From Branchiostoma belcheri (taxonomy: Eukaryota; Chordata; Leptocardii; Amphioxiformes; Branchiostomatidae): DNA of 64,000 nucleotides. The position numbers and the translations under genes are program-made. Location of the stretch: positions 235,983 to 299,982 of the forward strand of contig NW_017803135.1 in the NCBI RefSeq assembly GCF_001625305.1, read 5' to 3'. The notes beneath the pieces are model-generated. The model searched no databases. It saw only the letters and a program-made list of their open reading frames with translations, and had not been told where the DNA came from. This document shows, in pieces, positions 1 through 9,980 of the stretch (position 1 is its first letter; every line of letters begins with the position of its first letter).

Positions 1-541
1 CAACCATCATCCTGTATTCTGTTTGCTCAAGATTTTACTTCTGCTGTATGTGGTAATGAAAAGATTCGTCACGATTCACGGTAGATGCGGCAGTTATATA
101 TATTAGTCCTAAACATTCTTCATATATATCTAGATATAGCGTATGTCGAGGGGGGGGGGTACAACCATCATCCTGTATTCTGTTTGCTCAATTGTACATA
201 CCAGTAGTCCAGTAGATACGTATCACCACATTAGTTAATAAAAAACAATTATATTTGATCGTTTTGTTCTGTTGCAATGAACCTGCCTTCCTACCGTCGC
301 TGTTGTTGTCATGGCGAGAATCACCGGCTCATTCAATACCATCGTGATGCTGATAATCCACATCTTTCATCATCCATAACTTCTGTTCACTCAATCACTC
401 ACTCACTCACTCACTCTCTCACTCACACACTCACTCACTCACTCACTCTCTCACTCACACAATCACTCACTCCCTCCCTCATCACTCTCTAACTCACTCG
501 CTCCATTGAGCTTACTCAGAAAGAACACAAGACTTTTTTCT
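1..541. other. left-edge spacer beyond copy A
   Basis: This spacer holds parts of the 180-bp tandem unit also seen near 25.8 and 43.4 kb (1-180). Next comes a block starting near 250 that is repeated beside copies D, E and F, then an (ACTC)n tract. I see no gene; the short open frame reading THSLTHS is the simple repeat. Confidence 0.7.
388..505. repeat. (ACTC)n simple repeat beside copy A
   Basis: Imperfect tetranucleotide tract just past the polyadenylation signal of copy A. An equivalent tract lies at the same place beside all seven copies. Confidence 0.9.
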
Positions 542-547
542 TTTATT
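542..547 (-). terminator. polyadenylation signal of copy A
   Basis: AATAAA on the minus strand, about 330 bases beyond the stop codon, in a position conserved in the other copies. Confidence 0.6.
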
Positions 548-878
548 CATTTGTACAATATAGACATGTAGTCCCTGACTTCAGATATAGGACATATCGG
601 AAAAGCATAAATAGCTGCTCAAGTGTAGGAATCCCACCAAAGACTGTACATGTAAGTTACATAATATCATACTATGCTACATTCGGGAAAGTACATTTGG
701 TAGTTTCCTAGAATTCCTGTTATGTAATAGAAGCCACCATACCGAGTATACATTTTGTGAGCAAAGTAGCTATGTAATGACATGATGTAGCAAGACATGT
801 GATTGGAGATGAGCAGTAGAATCTCCAAAGTTAGCTAATCCTGAGTAACGATTTGCGATAACTACTAACGGCTTTACT

Positions 879-3800
879 CTACTCGCGGAGGGCACTTTTA
901 CATAGTCTGATATTGTTCAGTACCCCTGCTATGTAGGGATGTGCCGGGTTGTCCCTGTAGATAACTTTCATCATATTCAATGCCTGTTCGTAATAGCTGA
1001 GGGCTTTACTGTGATCACCGAGTTTGTGCGAACATGCCCCAATGTTATATAATGACGAAGCAATGGCGGGATGTGGCGTTGTTTCACCATATATAGCTTT
1101 CTTCATCTTCAGTGACTGTTCGTAATAACCAATAGCTTTCCTCTGATCACCAAGGTCACTCCAACATATCCCAATGTTGTTTAGTGATGAAGCAATGTCA
1201 GGATGTGGCGTTGTTTCCCCATAGATAGCTTTCAACATCTTCAGTGACTGTTCGTAATAACTGATAGCTTTCATCTGATCACCAAGGTGACTCCAACATG
1301 CCGCAATGTTGTTTAGTGATTTAGCAATGTCGGGATGTGGCGTTGTATCGCCATAGATAGCTTTCATCATTTTCAGTGACTGTTCGTAATACTTCATAGC
1401 TTTGCTGTGGTCACCAAGGTCACTCCAACATGACCCAATGTTGTTTAGTGATCCAGCAATGTTTGGATGTGGCGTTGTTTCGCCATAGATAGCTTCCATC
1501 ATCTTCAGTGACTGTTCGTGATAACTAATAGCTTTCCTATGATCGCCAAGGTTACTCCAACAGTTCCCAATGTTGTTTAGTGATCCAGCAATATTTGGAT
1601 GTCGCGTTGTTCGACCATAGATAGCTTCCCTCATCTTCAGGGACTGTTCATAATAACTGATAGCTTTTCTCTGATTACCAAGGTGACTCCAACATGTCCC
1701 AATGTTGTTAAGTGATGATGCAATTTCGAGATGTGGCGTTGTTTTGCCATAGATAGCTTTCCTCATCTTCAGTGACTGTTCGTAATAACTGATAGCTTTT
1801 CTCTGATCGCCAAGGCCACTCCAACATGCCCCAATGCTGTTAAGCGACAACGCAATGTCGGGATGTGGCGTTGATTCACCATAGATAGTTATCCTCATCT
1901 TTAGTGCCTGTTCGTGATAACTGATAGCTTTCCTCTGATCACCAAGTTCACTCCAGCACAGGCCAATGTTGTTTAGTGATTCAGCTATTTCGAGATGTGG
2001 CGTTGTTTCGCCATATATTTTTTTCTTCGACTTCAGGGACTGTTCGAAATAACTGATAGCTTTCCTCTGATCACCAAGCTCATTCCAACATGACCCAATG
2101 TTGGTTAGTGATGAAGCAATGTCGGGATGTGGCGTTGTTTCGCCATAGATAGCTTTCCTCATCTTCAGTGACTGTTCGTGATAAATGAGAGCTTTTCCCT
2201 GATCGCCAAGGTAACGCCAACATGCCCCGATATTTTTTAGTGATTTTGTAATGTCAGGATGTGCCGTTGTTTGACCATAGATAGCTTTCCTCATCTTCAG
2301 TGATTGGTCGTGATAACTGACTGCTTTTCTCTGATCACCAAGGTCGCTCCAACAGTTCCCAATGTTGCCTAGTGAACTAGCAATGTCAGGATGTGGCCTT
2401 GTTTCGCCATAGATAGCTTTCATCATCTTCAGGGACTGTTCGTGATAACTGATAGCTTTTCTATGATCACCAAGCCGACTCCAACATGCTCCAATGTTGT
2501 TAAGTGATGACGCAATATCAGGATGTGGCGTTGTTTCACCATGAATGACTTTGCTCGTCTTAAGTGACTGTTCGTAATAACTCATAGCTTTCCTCAGATC
2601 ACCAAGGTGACTCCAACATGCCCCAATGTTTCTGAGTGAGGAGGAAAATACGGGACGCATTTTGGTGCCTGCAAAATTAGTATTTCCAATGCTAAGTGCC
2701 TGTTTGTAGTACTTGGTCGCTTTATCATAGTCACCAAGACTGAGCGAGACATTGCCTAACGCAAAAAGTATGTCAAACTGCTGTTCCTCGTCACCACCCG
2801 CCTCTTTCAGTGCAGCCTCAAAGTAACGCTTGGATGCCTCAAACTGCAACAGCTGTTGTGCTATTCGACCCCTGGTTAGAGATGAGGTGTCAAATATGGC
2901 TGTTGGGAATATATTGGTGGTTTGATTTTCCTTTTGAACTGTATCCAAAATGCATCTTTTTAATGGAATGACAGTATAGTAGTACCTGAACAACATTTTG
3001 GATTCCGGTATATGGAAAACTGACTCGACGAAAGTGTCATCTACGTCATGTTTGTCCAGTTCGGTTTTCATCTCTGTGAGAGGAGACAGTCTGTCCGTTT
3101 GTCCTCCGTTGGCAATATACGTTCTTAACCGTAGCTCCGCTGAGATGCTGATCAGTACAGTCAAGTGGTGGGCATCTTCGTGACTGATCCGCTGTGTCTT
3201 GTGTAACTCTTCTATCGTTCCCCACACACTGGGGATCGTCATACCACAGCAAATACTCAACACATCAACAACCATGCTAGGAAAACGGTAGATTTCTTTT
3301 TTCACATTCAGAAGTTGGTCAGTTGGTTTAACGTTTTTAATTTGTTCAATATTATCCTTCAGTATTATCATTGCTGAGAAACGTGACAGAACAGGGGAAC
3401 GGTCTACACTTTTGCTGACAATGGTTGTATACTCCTCTACCAAAGACTCATCCCCTGTTAAGTAGGTCACCCGTCTGAGGATGTCTGACAGGTGATAGCC
3501 TTCCGCCAGGGCAATTCTGATATACTGATACTTGGCCAACTCGGCAGGAGTCTGGATGAGAATAACCGGAGGTTTACGTTTGGTTTGGTCTCTTCCAAAC
3601 GGAGTTTTAGAAGCCCATGGCATGAAGCCGTCGAAGGCGAAGCCGCGAGGTGTGACGGAGTCGAAGAACCAGTCTTTCTCTGGGTCTTCTGAGAGAAAGT
3701 CGTTGAGTGACGGGATGGCCATGGCTGGGAGGATGGTTTCCCCAAGGTTGATGACTTTTAGATGTAAGTAGTGTGTGAGATTTAGGAAGTACCTCCGTGT

Positions 3801-6497
3801 ATCATCATCATCCTTCCCCTCTTCAATCAGAATGGCGAACTCCAGGTCGGAGTATGGCGTCACCAGTTCTGTGGCTTGTGACCCCAACCCCATGAAAGCG
3901 TACTTACAGGGAGGAGGTCCGAGTTTGGCGATGCATTCATCTGTCAGTACTTGGATGAACTCTCGTCTTCCAAATGTGATGGTCTTGAACAAGTTCTTGA
4001 TTGCTTCAGCTCGTTTGATCTCTACCTCTCTCACGACGGGGTCGTCTTCATCATACTGATAAGGGTTGTGTTCCTGATGAATTGTTTCGAGCTGAGATTT
4101 TGCACGTGCGCGCGAGTTGTCCAGTTCCTTTATGTGATCTAACGCGCTGCTATACGGGCACGGTTCACAGTCAAGGTTACAGGTGTTTCTAAGAAACTGC
4201 CTTTCTGTTTCTTGCAGCTTTGTTACCAAGTTTTGTTTGTCTCCATCTGTTCTGGCCATGGAGGCGTTATACAGAGCTGCCGACTGTGTGAATTTCCTAC
4301 CTTCTCCTGTCCGCTTACCTCGCTCGACGTAGACGTCACCCAACCTGCACAGACAGTCGGCTTCTACGGCCTTGTTGGGTTTACTGCGATCTGTAGGTAT
4401 TAGAATTAAAGAAAAATTCCAATCAAAAATTAAAATAAAAAAATTAAATGACAAATCGGAGATTTAATTCTTTCTTGGAGTGTTATGATTTGTAAGATGT
4501 ATTGCAACTGCATTGGTTAATCTTGGGAAATATAGAAATGCAACTACATCATAAAATCTATTATAAATTATACGATTGTATGACGTAACTTACCCCGGTA
4601 TTTGACTATTGCTTATGTTTCATACTACGAATACACAGCACACGTTCCTGGTTACCTTATACAACTGTATCATCCAGGGCATGCCGGGTCACAACGCTGT
4701 CAATCAATTGAAATACAATCTCCACCACTTCCAATTCTCGCTCAGAACAAGGTGCATGCCAACCTTTCTTAAAACGACACTGCCCAAAACAATACTTTCG
4801 CACTCGAAGAAATTACATGGTGTAAGCATAGAATGAGTATAACAGACCGTGAACAAGCTTCAGAGCGGCTGCTAGGTTCTGCTCTGCTGCGTCCAGGTCT
4901 CCATTTCCTAAGTCACGGTCTGCCGTCTGGATGTACCTGCAGTAGGCTCTGAACAGCGAAACAAACGTAATTTTGAAACAAATGAACGTACCGGTACTTC
5001 ACATGGGCACCGAATTCACTACAAAGTGTTTGACATACTGTTCAATAGACCATGCAGAAAATTGAACAACGTAGTTTTTTTAACCATGTCACAAAGCAAC
5101 GTTAAACAAAGCAGAAATTAAGACGTTTCTGTCCAGCAAGATACTAAATGGCCCCTTGTTCGTGTTTTACAGGTATTTTGATTTGAAAGAATCAACTCCA
5201 CTGAATACATCACACAAGTAAACATAAAAGCACTAACATCTCGTCTTTAACTTGACTTCTGGTCTCGTCGCTAGTGGGCGCAGCTGAGAAGGGAGAGAAG
5301 TGGCCCTTCTGTCCTCTCACGTCTTGCTGTTTTTGCGGACGTGTTGACCTCTGCGAGAACCAATATTAATCAATAGGTTACCGATTGTGAACTTTGACCA
5401 AAGGTCAAAGGTGAAGGACGCTACGTGATCCGCGGAAGGTCACTATGTTGCGTAAGCGCTGACCTCTACAAAACCCGATAACAAGTCATCGATTGGTAAC
5501 GTTAATAGTGTTAATTAACTGTTATTTGATGGCCAACCCACAGATAAAAGATAGCGAAAACCCAGTGTGTTCTGTCCTCAAAGATACAGAACACACTCTA
5601 CCCAAATCACAACTATATAGTTGGAAACAATGAAGTAAATACTAGTACAGTGAAAAACAACGTTTTATACAATGTTCCAATAAAAAGCTTTCGCCATTAG
5701 CGATTCAAAATGCATGACGGGATTTATGGAGATAAACAAAGTCAGAACCCGGAAGTCTAGTCAGCGCTTGTTCCGTCATGCTCAAGTAAAAATAGTTCTC
5801 TTACCTTGCTTCTTGTTGTGGTGATGTCTTGTCTGATTTTTGCGGTGTGCAGTAAGCGGTGTACAATGACAACTGTTCCATGAACGTTGTGACACCGCGC
5901 CAGTGCCCTGTTGTACAGAGCAGTAGCTCTAGTCAAGTTTCTAGTGTCTCCAGTTTCTGTTCCTCTTTTCAGGTACACGTCACCCAGACTCTTGATCGCT
6001 TCTGTTTCTAACATGCTGTTGTCGTTTACTATCGCCTCTACCATCACCTGTGCGTATCCAACCAGCAAAGAGTCTGTGTTACCTCCGGCAGCCCGTCTTT
6101 TGTCCAGGGCTTGAAACTTTGCCGCTACCTTTGCAGGTGTAGTCGTCTCCTTGTCTTCAGTTGACTGTTCCTTACCATGTGACGACACCCCTTGTAAAAG
6201 CCTCTCCGTGTAGTGGTAGCGGTGTTCTATACCATCTGCCTGTTCTTCATGGCAACACCGCACCATAGCAGCCAGATAAAGCGCCAAGGCTGTGTTGAAC
6301 TTCCCCACGTCCTTCCCGAGTCTTCCCTTCTCCACGTTCACGTCGCCCAGAGTTTTGAGCAGCTCCACTTCCGCCAGCCTGTCCGTTTCGGCCATGGCGT
6401 CCACTAGGGCACGGAGGTAGCCTGTCTCCGCCCGGGCTAGTCCGTACCTCCTGCCCTTCTCGTCCGCCTCACGGAGTTTCTCACACACCCGCAACAT
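879..6497 (-). CDS. NTase-TPR gene, copy A (four exons, open frame, about 1,472 aa)
   Basis: The exons on the minus strand are 6497-5805, 5350-5238, 4948-4848 and 4390-879. All have AG acceptors and GT donors and the phases join (0, 2, 1). Domain order is as in copy D: N-terminal TPR-like modules, a GlnD/DUF294-type nucleotidyltransferase with GLGSQATELVTPYSDLEF, a DUF294_C-like helical domain, then 13 full 44-residue TPR units plus a degenerate first unit and a C-terminal cap ending LCKSALRE. The TPR units here are more diverged from one another than in other copies (for example KKKIYGETTPHLE, REAIYGRTTRHPN), so this tract looks less recently homogenised. An AATAAA signal lies on the minus strand at 542-547. 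The start at MLRVCEK is chosen because it is shared by all seven copies and has a purine at -3. Function is unknown; I infer a cytosolic protein, as I see no signal peptide or membrane segment. Confidence 0.85.
5402..5414 (+). promoter_or_regulatory. DR1-like nuclear receptor half-site pair in intron 1 of copy A
   Basis: AGGTCA-A-AGGTGA is a direct repeat with one-base spacing, the arrangement known to bind HNF4, RXR and COUP-TF type receptors. It is preceded by TTTGACC, which also forms an inverted repeat with it. Related versions lie in intron 1 of B (15526-15538), D (31282-31294), F (49148-49160) and G (56945-56957). A regulatory role is inference. Confidence 0.3.
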
Positions 6498-6720
6498 GGC
6501 GACCCTCCGCTGAGAGAACGTCTGTAAAACTGTTCCCCGTTCTCCGTGTTGGCTTTATGCGCGTGACTCGAGCAAACACAGGTCTGGACAAACATCCCGC
6601 TGCTGGTGTCAGCATTACATCATCCCTCAGCCGATAACAAGGTCCAAAAGTCCAGTACTCCCACTAAAACATCGCCAGTACTCGTAAACATGTCAGGTAG
6701 CGTGTTGTATCAGTTCTTTT
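6498..6720 (-). promoter_or_regulatory. class 1 upstream region of copy A
   Basis: Sequence directly upstream of the start codon that is closely repeated upstream of C (25009-25230), E (42663-42890) and G (58103-58320) but not of B, D or F. On the minus strand it includes GCATAAAGCC, a weak TATA-like word, about 50-60 bases before the ATG. I infer a shared promoter type; no transcription start can be read from sequence. Confidence 0.35.
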
Positions 6721-6929
6721 AATGTTATGTTATTTATTTCTCCGCACGGAGTTTCTCACAACTTAACCCACGGCGTTTTTTGTTTATATTCCAACATTTC
6801 ATGACAAGACATGGTGACGGCACACACTTAAGTTATAACTTTTGTTATGCTGGTGAGCTGGTGTGTTACGCCGAAAGGCGGTTATACCGGCTATACAGAT
6901 ACAGATAACTTATATTATGCCGCCATCAA

Positions 6930-7097
6930 CGCAGAGGACAAAAACAGGACAGAAAAATACTCATATTTTTACCTGAGTTAAGTAAGGAAAGTCTTGTAAA
7001 GTGCATTTCCCAAGGGCACAAGATCGTTGGCATGTCAGGACTCGGACCCGGGACCTCTTGGTTCCTAGTCGAGCACTCTGCCGTTACGCCACACGAT
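6930..7097 (-). mobile_element. tRNA-derived SINE head
   Basis: On the minus strand it reads like the 5' part of a tRNA-derived SINE: TGGCGTAACGG as box A and GGTCCGAGTCC as box B. Relatives with the same orientation lie near 25.4, 33.7, 43.1, 58.5 and 61.4 kb. The copies upstream of A, C, D, E and G are probably duplicates of one insertion. Confidence 0.6.
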
Positions 7098-7714
7098 TCC
7101 ACATCGTTTTACCTCTGCTACATGTGTTAATGAAAATATTGTGGAAAAACAAGGGCTTTCATGTCATCATTGTCTGTTGGTAAGAACGCACATAGGGGTA
7201 GGGCTGGTGCTGTCATTGGTGCTGATCGTGCCATTCCGCAGGTACCTGGTAGATGTCGCTTCAACACAGTATAGCCACTTCTAGATCGACACGAGTCACG
7301 GCAGATATTAGTCCTCAACAGACCTCAATAGACAACTTTGGGGCTGGCTAGAAATCATTCGAAAATGTTATTAAAATATCTGCTTTTCTATTAGAACTGA
7401 CCATAGATCTTAACAAATCAGAAATAAGGAGACAACGGAGACACATTTTAAGCTGCAAGACATTGTTTTAATCACAAAACGTTTGACTGTCTGAAGTCTT
7501 CCTTTCCTCTCAGTTCAGTCCAGGGCCGTTGGAGCACCTGGGCCTTACAGGTGAGGGAAAAACGTACAAGATTTACTAAATACTGTGGATTTACTAAATA
7601 CTTGGAAATTCAATGGACTCCTATTACAACAAAGCTTTCTGATTGTGGTAGACGGTTTGACTCTATCGCCACAATGTTTGGCTTAGTTTAGGTTCCCATC
7701 CCTTACAGGAATGT

Positions 7715-7799
7715 TACAGGATCTTATAGCGTCGGGCCAGTTGCAGGAGCCCAGGGTCTGGTCGAAGTGCTTTGCGCACATACTCTGACCAGAGGTCAT
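7715..7799 (-). pseudogene. decayed VCBP chitin-binding C-terminal half
   Basis: On the minus strand it reads SGQSMCAKHFDQTLGSCNW, the second half of a CBM14 (peritrophin-A) domain. It matches the extra fragment at 59280-59368. The usual ending LVTCL is replaced by a diverged tail, and no first half or splice acceptor is visible. Confidence 0.7.
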
Positions 7800-8037
7800 A
7801 GCAAATATCTCAGAAATTCAGAAACAAGAAGACGACAAGGCCACATCTTAAGTTGCAAGATATCATTTTAATCACATCTTCAGTCTGAAGTCCAGGTCCA
7901 CAAGAGGCCCATTTACTAAATACTGTATGTTTGGAAATTCAGTGGACTCCTTTTACAGCAAAGCTACGCCTGTGATTGTGGTAGACGGTTTGACTTTTCC
8001 AGCCGGACTGTTTGCCTTAGTTTAGGTCTGTGTACAG

Positions 8038-8200
8038 TTAGTACAGGCATGTGACGAGTTCGGCCCAGTTGCAGTTGCCCAGGTCCTGGTCGTAGAGCAG
8101 GCCGCCTGGCCGGGCAGGTGTTGATGCCGTCGTACTGCAGACCGCCCTCCGCACAGGTGAAGAACTTGGAGCAGTCGTCAGGGTGTTGGTACGTTCCGGC
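8038..8200 (-). pseudogene. broken copy of the VCBP chitin-binding exon
   Basis: On the minus strand it begins GTYQHPDDCSKFFTCAEGG, almost the same as the last exon at 59634-59812. The first cysteine (RCTGK) and the acceptor are missing because the homology stops near 8200. After NTCPA one extra base shifts the frame, and the matching end NCNWAELVTCLY follows in the next frame before TAA. The sequence beside it is not VCBP, so this is a truncated duplicate rather than an exon in use. Confidence 0.85.
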
Positions 8201-8935
8201 TCATGAAATTATTTATGGACGTTTACCTTTAATTTCTTTGATGTCTGAGTAGCCTTTTAGTTACATGGTTGGTAACAGGGAGAAGATTGTTTACTCTTGC
8301 CATAGTCAGTTTTTTATCTTTAGATGCAAACATTTTTAGATGCAAACATTTCCAAGAATTTTCCACAATCTTGAACATGATATGCCAGCACTGATCATAT
8401 AAGAGAGGGGTCTTCTAAGTGATAGGAATTTTAAAAATGATACTGTTTTTGTCAAAATGCTGCGATGTTGTTCTAAAAAAAGTGCCAATAATACTATTAG
8501 AAAGATTTTTGTTCTCTACCGTTAGCTCTCTGGTTGCAGAACCAGTGACACGAAAGTGAATCTTGTACCTATATTCCATTCAACCACTGTAATGAGTAAA
8601 AATGTATGCAATGTATACAGATGAAGAGATATTATGTAAGAAAACAGTGACCATAGGACTGTGTTATTCTGGACACAATAGTGATAGATTTCAAGTTTTT
8701 AGGCAAGCTGTGGCAGACCCAACTGCAGACAAGGATCGAATGCAGATTTTTTAAACAGTGAATTTTTTCAGGCAGGATGCACGCACAGCTATCCCAAAAG
8801 TAACTTCAATTTGCAATCGTACTACATGTATGTGACCTGCCCCTGAGTGGCATCAAGTGCACATTGTGACGTAAACTCTACAGTTTGCCTAAAATTGTAC
8901 TGTTCGTACTGTAATACCTGTAAAGATATTGTAAA

Positions 8936-8995
8936 GAAGGGAAACCCTTCACTTTATTGTTGTTGTTTCTTTTACATTTGTTCATAAAGTAAAAG
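8936..8995. other. conserved double hairpin in spacer
   Basis: Two inverted repeats lie side by side: GAAGGGAAACCCTTC (8936-8950) and CTTTTAC...GTAAAAG (8969-8975 with 8989-8995). The same pair occurs near 18.93-19.0, 52.04-52.1 and 52.21-52.28 kb. The role is unknown. Confidence 0.55.
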
Positions 8996-9079
8996 GCAAA
9001 CGTAACATCAAAAGCTGTTTCAGGCCTCTTGAAGATTAATGTTGAAAAGGTTCTTGCGTATCTTTTGCAAATAATTTTT

Positions 9080-9327
9080 TATTTTGATTTGATTTATTGA
9101 AATTGCAACAGTGCAATACACGCGGAACATAGACAGCTGTTACTGGTGTTGTGTCCCACACATAGAAACAAATACAGGACAGACAATACTAATCTTTACT
9201 TTAGTCTAGTGGGGAAAGTCGTGTAAAGTGCCTTTCCCAAGGGCACAAGATCGTTGGCATGTCGGGATTCGAACCCTGGACCTCTTGATTCCGAGTCGCG
9301 AATACTGCCGTTGCGCCACACGACCCC
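9080..9327 (-). mobile_element. complete tRNA-derived SINE
   Basis: The minus strand starts GGGGTCGTGTGGCGCAACGG (box A region), has GGTTCGAATCC as a perfect box B, and runs through a body to an AATAAATCAAATC-type tail. The site lacking it near 52.34 kb reads straight through, and a short TGCAAA-type word flanks the insert, as expected for a target-site duplication. The paralogous spacer at 19.1 kb carries the same insertion. Confidence 0.75.
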
Positions 9328-9540
9328 ACTGCAAAATTAGAAAAGTGCTTGGAGATGGAATCCTCCACCCTCCTTGCCTTTTCCTTTTTGCATACTTGTA
9401 ACCTGCAATTTGAGAGATCTTCCCAAAGACTCATCCCAAAACACAAGGCCATGATACAGAAAACCCCTTTAAGATCCTTTCATGACTATAACCTAAGGAC
9501 TAGTCCTGTCCACCATGTTGATCATCCGCATCTTTCACCC

Positions 9541-9640
9541 ACCATAACTTCTGTTCATTCATTCATTCACTCACTCACTCACTCATTCATTCACTCACTC
9601 ACTCACTCACTCACTCACTCACTCACTCACTCACTCACTC
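9541..9640. repeat. (ACTC)n simple repeat beside copy B
   Basis: Nearly pure tetranucleotide tract ending at the insertion point of the SINE that follows. Confidence 0.9.
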
Positions 9641-9915
9641 GGAATCGGCGGAATAGCTGAATTGGTAGTCTGAGTGATCGCTTTGTAACCGGGAGGTCGT
9701 GAGTTCAAACCCCGGCCGGGTCATACCAAAGACTTTAAAAATGGTACACACTTCTTTCTCTGCTTAGCACTCAGCACATATGAGAAAGAGTGTGGGAAGG
9801 TCAAACACACAGCACTACCAACACACTAGCCCCCTGCTGTAGTGCCTTGTGTCACCCAAAGGCTACGAAATGGAGATTACACTCGGTATAAGAGCACAGG
9901 AGACCTTACTTCCAT
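9641..9915 (+). mobile_element. tRNA-Thr-like SINE inserted next to the ACTC tract
   Basis: The tRNA-like head has TAGCTGAATTGGTAG (box A region), an anticodon-like loop TTTGTAACC, and AGTTCAAACCCC (box B), followed by about 190 bases of unrelated body. No other copy in the array has it here, so the insertion is recent relative to the duplications. It is not a working tRNA gene, because the acceptor ends do not pair and a body follows directly. Confidence 0.7.
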
Positions 9916-9974
9916 TCACCCACTCATTTCATTGAGCTTACTCGGAACTCATATACATGTATGACTTTGTTTCC

Positions 9975-9980
9975 TTTATT
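9975..9980 (-). terminator. polyadenylation signal of copy B
   Basis: AATAAA on the minus strand at the same relative position as in the other copies. Confidence 0.55.

Larger units (their letters stand above)
6498..9974. other. spacer between copies A and B
   Basis: In order the spacer holds the class 1 upstream region, a tRNA-derived SINE head (about 6930-7097), a degenerate copy of the VCBP 3' end (about 7330-8203), a block shared with the spacers near 18.4 and 51.4 kb (8240-8900), a conserved double-hairpin segment (8930-9050), a full SINE (9080-9327), an (ACTC)n tract, and a different tRNA-Thr-like SINE. Bases 6498-8203 run parallel to 58103-59800, so this is a duplicated block. I see no intact gene. 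Confidence 0.7.

Noticed and set aside
277-492. Open frame MNLPSYRRCCCHG...THSLTHS repeated beside several copies
   Set aside because: It runs straight into the ACTC simple repeat, which is open in several frames. The leading part is spacer sequence without a known domain.
3492-3692. Conserved antisense open frame (MIAFRQG...) opposite the NTase part, present in several copies
   Set aside because: It lies opposite strongly conserved coding sequence, and its conservation follows from the sense strand. It has no splice context or promoter of its own.
9651-9725. Possible working tRNA-Thr gene
   Set aside because: It has good internal promoter boxes, but the acceptor arms do not pair and a SINE body follows without a terminator.
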